Assembly (NCBI GenBank): GCA_024276275.1
Contig: JAJRXM010000081.1
Location: 1 to 64,000, forward strand
Origin: Candidatus Zixiibacteriota bacterium
GTDB taxonomy: Bacteria > Zixibacteria > MSB-5A5 > GN15 > FEB-12
DNA: 64,000 bases
Direction: 5' to 3'
Shown here: positions 55,314 through 64,000 of the stretch, piece by piece
Layout of the letters: each line of letters starts with the position of its first letter
Position numbering within the stretch: position 1 is the first letter of the stretch
Notes under the pieces: model-generated
What the model was told of the DNA's origin: nothing
Database searches by the model: none
Seen by the model: only the letters and a program-made list of their open reading frames with translations
Made by a program: the position numbers and the translations under genes

Positions 55314-56688
55314 AAAAAAATATGATGTCATAATTATAGGCGGTGGGATTTCAGGATTATCGGCACTACATTTTTTAAAGCAAAAAAACTCCTCTCTTTC
55401 TCTGAAATTATTCGAGGCAGATTCCCGTCTCGGCGGCACAATCGGTACTGACAACATTGACGGCTTTTCATTAGATTGGGGACCCAACGGTTTTTTAGAC
55501 AGAGAACCTCTTACTTTACAAATGATAGACCAACTGAGATTAACCGATTCATTGGAACGTGCCAACGATAATGTCGCAAACCGTTTTATTCTTCGTGGTG
55601 GGAAACTTCGCCCTGTTCCTATGTCACCTCCTAAATTTTTAACCTCAGGCATTCTCCCTATATCCGGAAGATTACGAGTTATGCTGGAACCGTTTGCCAA
55701 AGCCCGTCCTGAAGGTATCGATGAATCAATATATGATTTTGTAAAACGGCGTATAGGCGTACAAGCTGCTGATTACTTAGTACAGCCGATGGTATCTGGT
55801 GTCTATGGAGGTGTAGCTGACAGGTTGTCACTTCAATCATGTTTCCCGATAATGCGGGAAATGGAAGATGAGTACGGTTCTTTATTTAAAGCTATGATTC
55901 AAAAAGCAAGAAAAGCTAAACTAGAAAAGAAAAAATCAGGTTCACCAAGCGGTCCGGGTGGTTGGCTGACTTCATTCCATGGCGGTTTATATAAAGTCAT
56001 TGAGCAATTTCTTGATAAATATCAAAACGATATTTCTTGTAACATGCCGGTAAGTAAAATAATAAAACAAAATAGTGAGTATATAGTAACGTTTGAAAAC
56101 GGCAGTAAATGCTTAGCAAAACATATCATTTTAGCAACTCCTACATATAAAGCTGCCGATATCGTTATAGACTTATCTACACAGCTAGCCCAAATATTTA
56201 ATTCAATTCCAAATGCACCTATTTCTGTCGTCTGTTTAGGATATAAAAAAGAAAATATAAAGCACAAGTTAGACGGCTTTGGATTTTTAGTACCGAAAAA
56301 AGAGAATCTCAAAATTTTAGGATCTATCTGGACATCGTCGATATTTGAAAATCGAGCTCCCGACGGCATGGTGCAATTTCGGACTATGATTGGCGGTGAC
56401 GGAGACCATGAATCTATAAATCTTTCAGATAACGACTTACTTGATGCGGTACAATCGGATTTAGATGCGATAGTCGGTATAAACGGTAAACCGGAATTGT
56501 TTAAAATATACCGTTGGGCAAAAGGAATTCCTCAATTTAAAATTGGGCATGCTGAGATTATGTCAAGACTTGAGAATGAACTGGTAACTCAAGGGCATAT
56601 ATATGTTACCGGTAATGCTTATTACGGAATCAGCTTAAACGATTGTATTAAACAGTCATACAAAGTTGCTGAACTTATACTTCAATAG
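55306..56688 (+). CDS. hemY: Protoporphyrinogen oxidase (oxygen-dependent, HemY type)
   Basis: A FAD-dependent oxidase of 460 residues. The dinucleotide-binding motif is DVIIIGGGISGLSALHFLK. DSRLGGTIGTDNIDGFSLDWGPNGFL follows, then PMVSGVYGGVADRLSLQSCFP, and YVTGNAYYGISLNDCIKQ closes the FAD site. It makes protoporphyrin IX, or coproporphyrin III in some lineages; the presence of HemE, HemN and HemH order favours the protoporphyrin route. I start at the ATG at 55306, inside the hemH stop region. It ends in a 14-bp tail-to-tail overlap with the antiporter gene. Confidence 0.92.
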   Translation: MTEKKYDVIIIGGGISGLSALHFLKQKNSSLSLKLFEADSRLGGTIGTDNIDGFSLDWGPNGFLDREPLTLQMIDQLRLTDSLERANDNVANRFILRGGKLRPVPMSPPKFLTSGILPISGRLRVMLEPFAKARPEGIDESIYDFVKRRIGVQAADYLVQPMVSGVYGGVADRLSLQSCFPIMREMEDEYGSLFKAMIQKARKAKLEKKKSGSPSGPGGWLTSFHGGLYKVIEQFLDKYQNDISCNMPVSKIIKQNSEYIVTFENGSKCLAKHIILATPTYKAADIVIDLSTQLAQIFNSIPNAPISVVCLGYKKENIKHKLDGFGFLVPKKENLKILGSIWTSSIFENRAPDGMVQFRTMIGGDGDHESINLSDNDLLDAVQSDLDAIVGINGKPELFKIYRWAKGIPQFKIGHAEIMSRLENELVTQGHIYVTGNAYYGISLNDCIKQSYKVAELILQ

Positions 56689-58564
56689 ACTCGTCAGGTA
56701 TATCACTCTCCTGATGCAGATAAACCCATCCGTCATGAGCAAACCAGTCGTTTGCTTCTTTTCGTTTTTCATCAAAGACTAAAAACAATACTTCATCACC
56801 TGACTTTACTTTTGTTTCTGCCGTGACAGGCTCTGATTTTTCATCACGAGTGATAACAAGCGGAAGTAAAACTTTGTTAATCACTGCATCCTGACTATCA
56901 GAATTTACAAGCTGTACCGATTCTTCAGTAACAGATTTCCAAGTTTCAACTTTTACGGTCTTTTTTCTTAATCGTACATTCCATAAATCTAAATCACGTT
57001 CAATACCGAAAAGAAGATTCCCCCCCGCTTCATGCACCATTTCGGTTGTAATATGACCACCGTTCATTTGGATAGGCATTATTACCTGAGCAACTTTTAA
57101 TTCTTTATGGACTTTTTTAATAAACAGATAATTAACTTCATCATTTGGCGTCAAGGCGATTGCATTTTTCATATTACTGACCGACCCGCGGGCAAGAAGG
57201 TTTTCATCAAAAGCATTTCCAAACAGAACTTTAAATTGCAGTTCCTCAGCTTTTCTGACTGCATCGGAATTAGAATCTATAAACAGTATATCATCTTCAG
57301 TTTTTTGTAATCCCTTTGCCAACTCTATAGCGACAGGATTTGCTCCCAGTATAGCATAACCGTTGTTTGCCTTTCTACTCACTTTCAGTAACCGAGCAAC
57401 TATCGGACCCGAAATTCCTTGAAGTGTTACGGTTATAGCAATCACTAAAAAGACTAATGCTCTTAATAATGAACCGCCTTCCATCCCGGCTTCATCTAAT
57501 GCGATGGCAAAAAACGAGGCAACCGCCGCCGCAACAATTCCCCGCGGTGCCAGCCATGAAAGAAATGCTTTTTCATTAAACTTAAGGTCTGTACCCACAG
57601 TTGAGATAAAAACATTAAGAGGTCTGATGATAAACATCAGCAAGCCTACTACAATCAATCCGGGAATACCGAGCATTTGCAGTTCCGCAAACTTAACATC
57701 TGCCGCTAACAGAATAAACAGCATCGCAATAAACATCGTTGTTAATTGTTCTTTGAATTCAACAAGCTCATGTAATACTCTATTTTTACTGTTACCTACT
57801 ACAATTCCGGCAACTGTTACTGCCCCGATTCCACTTTCGGGTTGAAAATAATTTGACAAATGGTATAAAGCCAGTACAAATGTTAAGACAAATATATTTT
57901 TCAAGTGAGATGGAATAAGTTTTTTAGGTTTTATAATATACGCAATACAAAACCCACCGACTGCACCGATTAATGCCCCAAATCCTAATCTTATAAATAG
58001 GTTTACTGTCCCCGAGAAAAATGAATTTCCAAGAGGATGTACTACTACTTCAAGAGCAACTATAGCTATAATTGCACCTATAGGGTCAATCAGTAATCCC
58101 TCTGCCTCTAATACTGTTTTTACATTACTCTTTAACTTTATTCGTTTTAAAAGAGGATTTACAACAGTCGGTCCGGTAACTGAAACGAGTGTACCGAATA
58201 AAAATGACAACTCCCAATTCCAGCCTAAGATATAGTGAGCTGAAATAGTAGCCCCGATTATCGTAATTACAGTCCCTACTGTAATCAACCGTCTTATAGC
58301 TTTTGATTCCCTAGTGATTCGCTTGATTTCAAGACTCAAACCTCCCTCAAACAAGATTACTGCAACAGCAAAACCGACTAATAAATGAAGTGAATCATAA
58401 TATAGTTTCGGGTCTATAAGTTTTATTCCTTCCGGACCTAAAAATGCTCCGGTTAGCAATAAAAGGACAATACCCGGAATTCGTAAGTGATGAGCCAGTG
58501 ATTGAGCAACTAACCCTACAAACAAAGCGAGCGATATAGTTAATGCAATATCAAATGTGAGCAT
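56675..58564 (-). CDS. CPA-family Na+/K+:H+ antiporter with RCK-like cytoplasmic domain
   Basis: A membrane antiporter of about 629 residues. The first 400 residues hold about 12 helices with the CPA core motifs GPTVVNPLL and AEGLLIDPIGAIIAI, plus ESGIGAVTVAGIVVG. The C-terminal part has a TrkA-N-like nucleotide-binding fold (NNGYAILGANPVAIELAKGL, ILFIDSNSDAVRKAE) and a TrkA-C-like end. It would exchange cations for protons under nucleotide control. I start at the ATG at 58564, preceded by AAGGGAATTT; an upstream extension to 58615 is not needed. Confidence 0.88.
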   Translation of the reverse strand: MLTFDIALTISLALFVGLVAQSLAHHLRIPGIVLLLLTGAFLGPEGIKLIDPKLYYDSLHLLVGFAVAVILFEGGLSLEIKRITRESKAIRRLITVGTVITIIGATISAHYILGWNWELSFLFGTLVSVTGPTVVNPLLKRIKLKSNVKTVLEAEGLLIDPIGAIIAIVALEVVVHPLGNSFFSGTVNLFIRLGFGALIGAVGGFCIAYIIKPKKLIPSHLKNIFVLTFVLALYHLSNYFQPESGIGAVTVAGIVVGNSKNRVLHELVEFKEQLTTMFIAMLFILLAADVKFAELQMLGIPGLIVVGLLMFIIRPLNVFISTVGTDLKFNEKAFLSWLAPRGIVAAAVASFFAIALDEAGMEGGSLLRALVFLVIAITVTLQGISGPIVARLLKVSRKANNGYAILGANPVAIELAKGLQKTEDDILFIDSNSDAVRKAEELQFKVLFGNAFDENLLARGSVSNMKNAIALTPNDEVNYLFIKKVHKELKVAQVIMPIQMNGGHITTEMVHEAGGNLLFGIERDLDLWNVRLRKKTVKVETWKSVTEESVQLVNSDSQDAVINKVLLPLVITRDEKSEPVTAETKVKSGDEVLFLVFDEKRKEANDWFAHDGWVYLHQESDIPDESIEV

Positions 58565-58627
58565 AAATTCCCTTAAAATTATATCATGATAACCAACTAT
58601 AAGAATAAAATACAAGTAAAAAAAATA

Positions 58628-58662
58628 GCCCGCTAGTAGAGGGGAAGTAACTAACGGCGGGC
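58628..58662 (-). terminator. Intrinsic terminator after the six-repeat dockerin-like protein gene
   Basis: On the minus strand GCCCGC pairs with GCGGGC (extended by TAGT/ACTA across a 3-nt bulge) around a C-rich loop and is followed by at least eight T. It separates the repeat-protein gene from the antiporter gene. Confidence 0.7.
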
Positions 58663-58681
58663 CGGTAGAAAAACACTAATT

Positions 58682-60607
58682 TTACGGACAAGCGACTGGA
58701 GCCGGTCCGGATGGATTTCCAAACATATAGCTTACCAATTGTACCATATCAGAAATATCTATTTCTCCACTACCGTTAATATCAGCCTCTTCGAAACAAG
58801 GCGGAGCAACTCCACCCCCAAAAGTATAAGAAACTAAATAGACTAAATCAGAAATATCCAAAGAGACTCCTAATGTACCGTCATCAGGTCCACCGTCGAT
58901 ATTACCTCGGATAACAATACAGCAGGACGGTTGACCTGAACCGAATGATACATTTAACACAGAATTCGTAGTCATTGAATAGTTTAACACTTCAGTAGAA
59001 TCAATAAATCCCGAAAGGGTATCCGTTTTATAATAAACATCAAAGTTACCGACAGGTAAATAAATTGAATACTGACCTACTAAGTCTGTATTATTAAATA
59101 GCGTATAAACTGTATCATTGGTACCGGTATATGTTGCTATAACTTCAACATTTGAAACCGGTGAGCCACCATTATCAAGAACTGTCCCTGACAACACAAG
59201 ACCGGTATCTAAAGTAATATTTAACAAAGTATCAGTAGTAAATGTCAGGTTTGTTAAACGCAATGCTGTTAAATAATCAGCAGTAAGCGGTTCAAATTCC
59301 ACATTATATGTTCCAGGTTCGACGACTACGGTAAAAGCACCTGACGCATCGGTTTTATCTCCAACGATAGGAATTTTAACTCCGGTAGCAGCAATTTTAA
59401 CATCTATATCAGAATTCACAATCGGTCCACCGCTCGCTTTTTGCATAATCCCCGATAGAAATAAACCGTCTGCTAAAACAACATCCTGATTATAATCTGC
59501 TGACACAACAACACCAAAAAATTGTGCAGGTGCTAAACCGGTAGCTACTTGTGGTTGGTAAATAAGATTATAAGTACCACTAGGGACAATAACTTGATAA
59601 AATCCGCTCGCATCGGTTTTATCACCTGAAGTTACCAGTTTTACCCCTGTTAAAGAGTCAACAACATCAATATCAACAGTTTGTATCGGATTAAATAAAG
59701 AATTCGTTACAGTACCGGAAATATAAAAACCCGGTTGTAGTATATAGTCCAGAGTTGTTGCTCCCGAAATGATCACTCCATAGTCATCAAGTGGCACAAA
59801 AGGGTCACCTGCTTGAGGAGTAACATTAACATCATAAGTACCTAACGGCAATATTACAGAATAAAAACCGGTTCCATCAGTATTATCTCCCGGAGTAACT
59901 TGAAGAATACCGGTAGAACTATTAGTAAAATCTAAATCAGCATTTACGGAAGGACCACCACCAAATTGCGAGATCGTTCCGGAAACTTCATATCCTAAAA
60001 ACATTGTAACATCAATTGCCGTATCACTTGCTATAACCACATTGCTAAACTCAACAGGTACCCAAGGGTCAGCAAAAAGCCCTACCGGACGGTACCGAAT
60101 ACGATATTCGCCAGGTGGAACTGTAATATGGTAAAATCCATTAATATCTGTATTGTCCCCCGAAGTAACTAACTTAATACCGGTTGCCTGTTCATACACG
60201 TTTAAGTCAATATCAAATATCCCTTGACCTAAATCATCTCTCACAAAACCGGTAAGATTATAACCTGCCGCTAACATAACATCAAAAGTTGTATTACCGA
60301 CAACGCTTATACCGGTAAATGTTTCTCCGAGATGTCCTTGAACAGATGGTACAAATTCTAAACCATACGTCCCCGTAGGTAATCCTGCAATAGAGTAAAA
60401 TCCTGATGCATTGGTAAGTGTCGAAGGAATTCCAATCGGATTCCCTAAAGCATCATACAGTAACACTTGTACTGCCGATAAAGGTACTAAAGATGAATCA
60501 GTCACCGTACCGGATAAAACAAATTGTGCTGAAACAGTCGGAGCTGTAAAGATAAACAAGCTAACAACTATTACATAGACCTTTTTAATCATTTTCTGAC
60601 CACTCAT
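58682..60607 (-). CDS. Secreted six-repeat protein (carboxypeptidase-regulatory-like) with dockerin-like C-terminus
   Basis: A 641-residue exported protein with a signal peptide ending APTVSAQ. Six tandem beta-sandwich repeats of about 88 residues follow. Each runs from an LSGTVTD-type start through a GDNTD/GDKTD turn and a GFYxVxVPxGTY centre to a strand with TxDVxLxxG. The end has two dockerin-like calcium motifs (GVSLDISDLVYLVSYTFGGG and GEIDISDMVQLVSYMFG). AAGGAGCCCC precedes the ATG. The adjacent gene encodes the same repeat scaffold with a different tail. It likely acts as a cell-surface or matrix protein; no enzymatic motif is present. Confidence 0.85.
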   Translation of the reverse strand: MSGQKMIKKVYVIVVSLFIFTAPTVSAQFVLSGTVTDSSLVPLSAVQVLLYDALGNPIGIPSTLTNASGFYSIAGLPTGTYGLEFVPSVQGHLGETFTGISVVGNTTFDVMLAAGYNLTGFVRDDLGQGIFDIDLNVYEQATGIKLVTSGDNTDINGFYHITVPPGEYRIRYRPVGLFADPWVPVEFSNVVIASDTAIDVTMFLGYEVSGTISQFGGGPSVNADLDFTNSSTGILQVTPGDNTDGTGFYSVILPLGTYDVNVTPQAGDPFVPLDDYGVIISGATTLDYILQPGFYISGTVTNSLFNPIQTVDIDVVDSLTGVKLVTSGDKTDASGFYQVIVPSGTYNLIYQPQVATGLAPAQFFGVVVSADYNQDVVLADGLFLSGIMQKASGGPIVNSDIDVKIAATGVKIPIVGDKTDASGAFTVVVEPGTYNVEFEPLTADYLTALRLTNLTFTTDTLLNITLDTGLVLSGTVLDNGGSPVSNVEVIATYTGTNDTVYTLFNNTDLVGQYSIYLPVGNFDVYYKTDTLSGFIDSTEVLNYSMTTNSVLNVSFGSGQPSCCIVIRGNIDGGPDDGTLGVSLDISDLVYLVSYTFGGGVAPPCFEEADINGSGEIDISDMVQLVSYMFGNPSGPAPVACP

Positions 60608-60645
60608 ATATAGGGGCTCCTTGTGAATATATATATCTCTTTTTT

Positions 60646-62612
60646 TTACTTTAATAATACAATTGTACGAGAATCACTTCCCTGTGAAGTAACAATGCGG
60701 TAAAAATACACACCTGAAGCAGTCTTTTTGCCTTGCTTATTACTGCCATCCCATTGTATGGCATATTCTCCCGGACTATATTTCCTATTTGTTAAATTTT
60801 TAACTTTCTGTCCTAATATATTATATACATCAATTTGCACATCAGTAAGTGATAATATTTCAAAATATATGTTTGTCGTTGCATTAAACGGATTAGGAAA
60901 ATTCTGTTTTATTATAAAATTATTACCGTCAGAACTAGCCGGTCTTGTAAATAACTTTAAAACTAGACTACTGTCATTCTGCAATAATAAATCTGAAAAT
61001 CTGCCTGTCCGTAAGTTCGTTTCTGCGGGCGGTATTACAACAATATTATATTCGCCTGTAGGTAAAACAGCTTCTGCATTCCCGTTTAAATCGGTAATAT
61101 CATAGGGGGTGTATAACTCCAAGGAATTAGTAGCATCTATTATATCAATATCTACAAAAGGGACTACTTGATTTGAATCATCAATTACTGTAAAAGATGT
61201 TAAGAGACCTTTATTTAAGACTATCTGCCCTACTGATGAGTCAGCAGAAAACGCTATAGGAGTTATCTCTTTTGGAATATAGTGTGAGCCACGTGGAGGT
61301 AACAGGGTAAGGTCAAAACTTCCTTGTGGAACAAAAAATTAAAAAATCCTAAACTATCTGTAATATTATTGAAAAGACTTACATCATATTTATAATTCTG
61401 TGTAACCAGAGACAGTTCAACATCACTAATACCTAGTAATGAATCATTTACAACCTGCCCTGAAAAATTTACCCGAAGTGTTTGAAACATGACAACTTCA
61501 ATGAGAGTATCCCGGCTAATATACACATTGGGTATAACTATCTGTTCGAAAGAAGTTCCCAATGGAGGATCAAATTTAATATCATAGAGACCTTGAGGAA
61601 CTGCTACAATTGCTTCACCTGCCTTATCCGTTTTATCATTAGGAGTAAATATTTTACCCGGGGAGGTTGGATATTTAAAGTCAACATCTGCCTTTGCAAT
61701 CGGAGTTCCTAAGGTATCAATAATTCGGATTGAGCATAAAATTCCCGCTTCAAGGACTTCATCATAGACAGAGTCAGATACTAAGTTGAAACTGTCAAGA
61801 AGTACTCCGACATATCTTGAACCTTTAGCCGGAGCAAAGCGTAATTGGTAGAGACCGGTATCAACAGCTATATTATAATACCCCAAAGTATCAGTGCTGT
61901 TGTTTGATGTAAATACTTTAGCTCCAGTGACAGCATCACGTAAGTCAATATCTACATCAAAAAGAGGACTACTATTTATATCAGTTACGGTTCCGGAGAA
62001 AAGATTTGTAGACAACATAGTTATATTGATAACCGTATCATTCGTAATCTGCACAGTATCAAGCTGCACTCCCTTAAATCTACTATTCACAGGAGAATCA
62101 TATCGAATACGATACAAACCAGGCGGAACAACGACCTCATAAAAACCGTTGGTAATAAACGTATTATCATTTGGTGTAAAAACTCTTCCCCCACCTATAG
62201 AATCGACATCTAAATCAACATCACCGATAGGATTCCCAAGAGAATCAGATACAATACCTGAAATAGAGATACCACTTTCAAGAGTAACATCAAGACGTTC
62301 ACTATTCGTAAGATCAAAATCAAATATCTGTTTACCTAATAGTCCACTACCTGAACGAGGAGCAAAGGTAACTTTATAAAAAGTAGAATCCAGCACTGTA
62401 ATTGAATACCAACCGTTGATATCAGTATTATCGCCGGGTGTTAGAAGCTTTATTCCTGTTTGGGAGTCGATTAAATCTAAATCTACATTATTGACAGGGT
62501 TACCATTGCTATCATACACATAACCGGAAATAGTTGATATAGCATAAGAGATATCAAATGAAAAAATTACAATGATAATAAGAGTTAATAACTGTTTAAT
62601 TCTGCTGGACAT
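60646..62612 (-). pseudogene. Six-repeat secreted protein with T9SS-type sorting tail, one-base frameshift
   Basis: A paralogue of the downstream gene, with about six ~88-residue repeats (GDNTD, NDNTF, NDKTD turns) and a signal peptide (IIIVIFSFDISYA). The frame breaks in repeat 5 at the A6 run 61333-61338 (T6 on the coding strand). Adding one T restores FFNFFVPQGSFDLTLLPP and carries on unbroken through repeat 6 to the end at 60646. The C-terminus QNFPNPFNATTNIYFEI...YNILGQKVKNL...SGVYFYRIV is the type IX secretion C-terminal sorting domain. Without the repair the protein would lose its sorting signal. Homopolymer error is the simplest explanation. Confidence 0.85.
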
Positions 62613-62621
62613 AGTTCTTTC

Positions 62622-64000
62622 TTAAATTATAAAGCTTAAATTAAGTTTTGTATATGTTGCTGTCTCCTGACCGGCACCAAAAGCATCACCGGGAGTAAAA
62701 GTACTAAAAACTAAAGTAGGTTCAACAATATCAAATAACAGAGGAAATGCAGTAATAAAATCAATACCGGAGCCTATATCATCGGAGAATCCATTTGGAT
62801 AGGCAGGCGGACCAAACAGATTACTTCCTTTAATTCGGTCATCAGGAAAATCCTGTTTGTAATTATGATACACAATATCAAATGAAATGTTTTCAACCGG
62901 ATATATTCCAAATCCTATAGTAAGTATTCTGAGATTGCTTAATTCGGGATCAAGCAAGGTTCCATAATAATATAAGGAACTTTGACCGTTGAAGGAAGCA
63001 ACATTATCTTGATAGGCTGTTTGGCGAAAACGTTCATTGACTAATGGCGTAGAAGGATCATCACCTGTAGCAAAGGCATACGCAATAGTTATAGAAGGAT
63101 TGTATGACATATCTGAATTAAAAATAGTAGCTCCAATATCATATGCCTTCCCTTTAGACTCTTCCCCTTTATCTTCACCTCTCATAAATGATAGTTCTGC
63201 CCACGGTTTAATATTTTTCATATCACCAAGATAACGAAACCCCAACCATTTAGGTTCTCTATTACGTATATCAGTATCCTACCTTTTTAAATAATAAGCA
63301 GACAGTTGATTATCCTTTTGGAAAAACCAGGTAACTTGTCCAAAAATATCAGTCCAAGTATCAAATTTAGGTTTAATTGGGTTAATTGCTGTTATATAAG
63401 CCGACTCAAAAACAAGGTTATTGTTCCCGTAATAGAAAACACGTACCGCATCCATATAATCATCAAATAACCATTCACGGGGTTCATCAAAATCCTGACG
63501 ACCGACAGCTACCGCTAGACCGGAATTAGCTATGTTATGCCAAAGATAATACAACTGTGTTACATTTGCTTCAAAATCTCTTGACGGTAATCCTTGTTCA
63601 CTTGACAGCACAAATCGTTTTCGTAAACGTATCTGAGCAAAAGCAGAATGAGAACTATTTAGGATGCCTGTTAATTCAATGCGTAAATCATGTTCAGAGT
63701 CATCCTGGTTAGTTTGATCAATTGTAGACAAATCATATTCATTTTTGTCTAACCAGTTTTGTCTGTATTTTATAACAGAATTAAAATAATCATTTAAAGT
63801 GTATCCTTTTCCCAAAGTATAAACAGAATTATGCCTTAAATGACCGAATAAATATTTTTCAACTTTATTCATGTTACTTGTAGCATCGCTAGCATCTGTT
63901 TTATTATTCAGGATAATAATCAAACCGGACACTTCTATCGTATCAGGAGCATTCCCGTCAATTGCAACTCTCGTTACAGTACCTTTTATTTTGTGATTTT
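62622..64000 (-). pseudogene. Alginate-export (AlgE)-like outer membrane porin, partial and interrupted by in-frame TAG
   Basis: The frame enters from the right edge and ends at 62622. It matches the AlgE-type barrel family: AVAVGRQDFDEPREWLFDDYMDAVRVFYY, AYAFATGDDPS, FRQTAYQDN, YYGTLLDPELSNLRILTIGFGIYPVENISF and a C-terminal strand LNLSFII. The left N-terminal part (KIKGTVTRVAIDG) is outside the barrel. A TAG at 63279-63281 separates LSAYYLKR from DTDIRNREPKWLGFRYL in one continuous frame. It is 10 bp upstream of the T9SS-tailed repeat gene. The transported compound is unknown. Confidence 0.82.

Noticed and set aside
15186..63281. Alternative genetic code or stop recoding
   Set aside because: TAA, TAG and TGA all occur both as normal gene ends and as the interrupting codons, and two further lesions are frameshifts. 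One reassigned codon cannot explain this.

Overview
The window is AT-rich bacterial chromosome from a diderm. A TonB-type outer-membrane receptor, a PorV/PorQ-like protein, a type IX secretion (T9SS)-type C-terminal sorting tail, dockerin-like 'DISDLV' repeats, an LpxL-type acyltransferase and a fused CcoN-CcoO cbb3 oxidase together point to the FCB superphylum outside the classical Bacteroidetes, for example Zixibacteria, Marinimicrobia or KSB1-like lineages. That placement is inference from gene content; no rRNA gene is present. I see no tRNA, CRISPR array, insertion sequence or phage gene.

Layout. (1) 1-9.8 kb, minus strand: a partial lipoprotein, a PorV-like barrel and a TonB-receptor-like protein with embedded calcium-binding-type repeats; then a lipoate ligase, a sigma54 activator with a TPR sensor region, and a small secreted protein. 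(2) 10-17 kb, minus strand: an envelope operon (glycosyltransferase 9, TolC-like, MacB-like permease, HlyD-like adaptor, LpxL-like acyltransferase, membrane-anchored metallopeptidase). (3) 17-19 kb: a rubrerythrin-type protein behind an operator-like inverted repeat, and an aromatic amino acid decarboxylase. (4) 19.4-27.6 kb: a complete cbb3 oxidase locus, ccoI-S-NO-Q-P-G-H plus a SafE-like protein. (5) 27.8-39.6 kb: a complete phenylalanine/tyrosine degradation operon (hpd, hmgA, aminotransferase, FAH, flavin reductase-like, acetoacetyl-CoA synthetase, phenylalanine hydroxylase). It is convergent with a three-gene tetrahydrobiopterin-type cofactor operon (folE, a three-domain PTPS fusion, an SDR reductase). 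(6) 40-42.9 kb: a multiheme cytochrome c with TPR and thioredoxin-fold/TPR partners. (7) 43.3-46.3 kb: a beta-propeller-like lipoprotein and a dockerin-bearing subtilase. (8) 46.8-56.7 kb: a complete heme operon, hemA-C-D-B-L-E-N-H-Y, preceded by an unusual small element (tiny ORF, perfect Shine-Dalgarno, hairpins, terminator). (9) 56.7-64 kb, minus strand: a CPA-type antiporter, two six-repeat surface proteins with different C-terminal tails, and an AlgE-like porin.

Two things stand out. First, the aromatic-degradation locus carries its own pterin cofactor synthesis. The PTPS there is a tandem triplication: one domain holds the catalytic cysteine and the other two hold the Asp-His pair, so the enzyme looks like a split-active-site fusion. 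Second, seven otherwise well-preserved genes each carry exactly one lesion. Five have in-frame stops (TAA in ccoP, hemL and hemH; TGA in the LpxL homologue; TAG in the porin). Two have one-base losses in homopolymers (hmgA and a repeat protein). Because all three stop codons are involved and essential pathway genes are hit, I favour sequence/assembly error or mixed-population consensus over recoding. This can be tested with reads.
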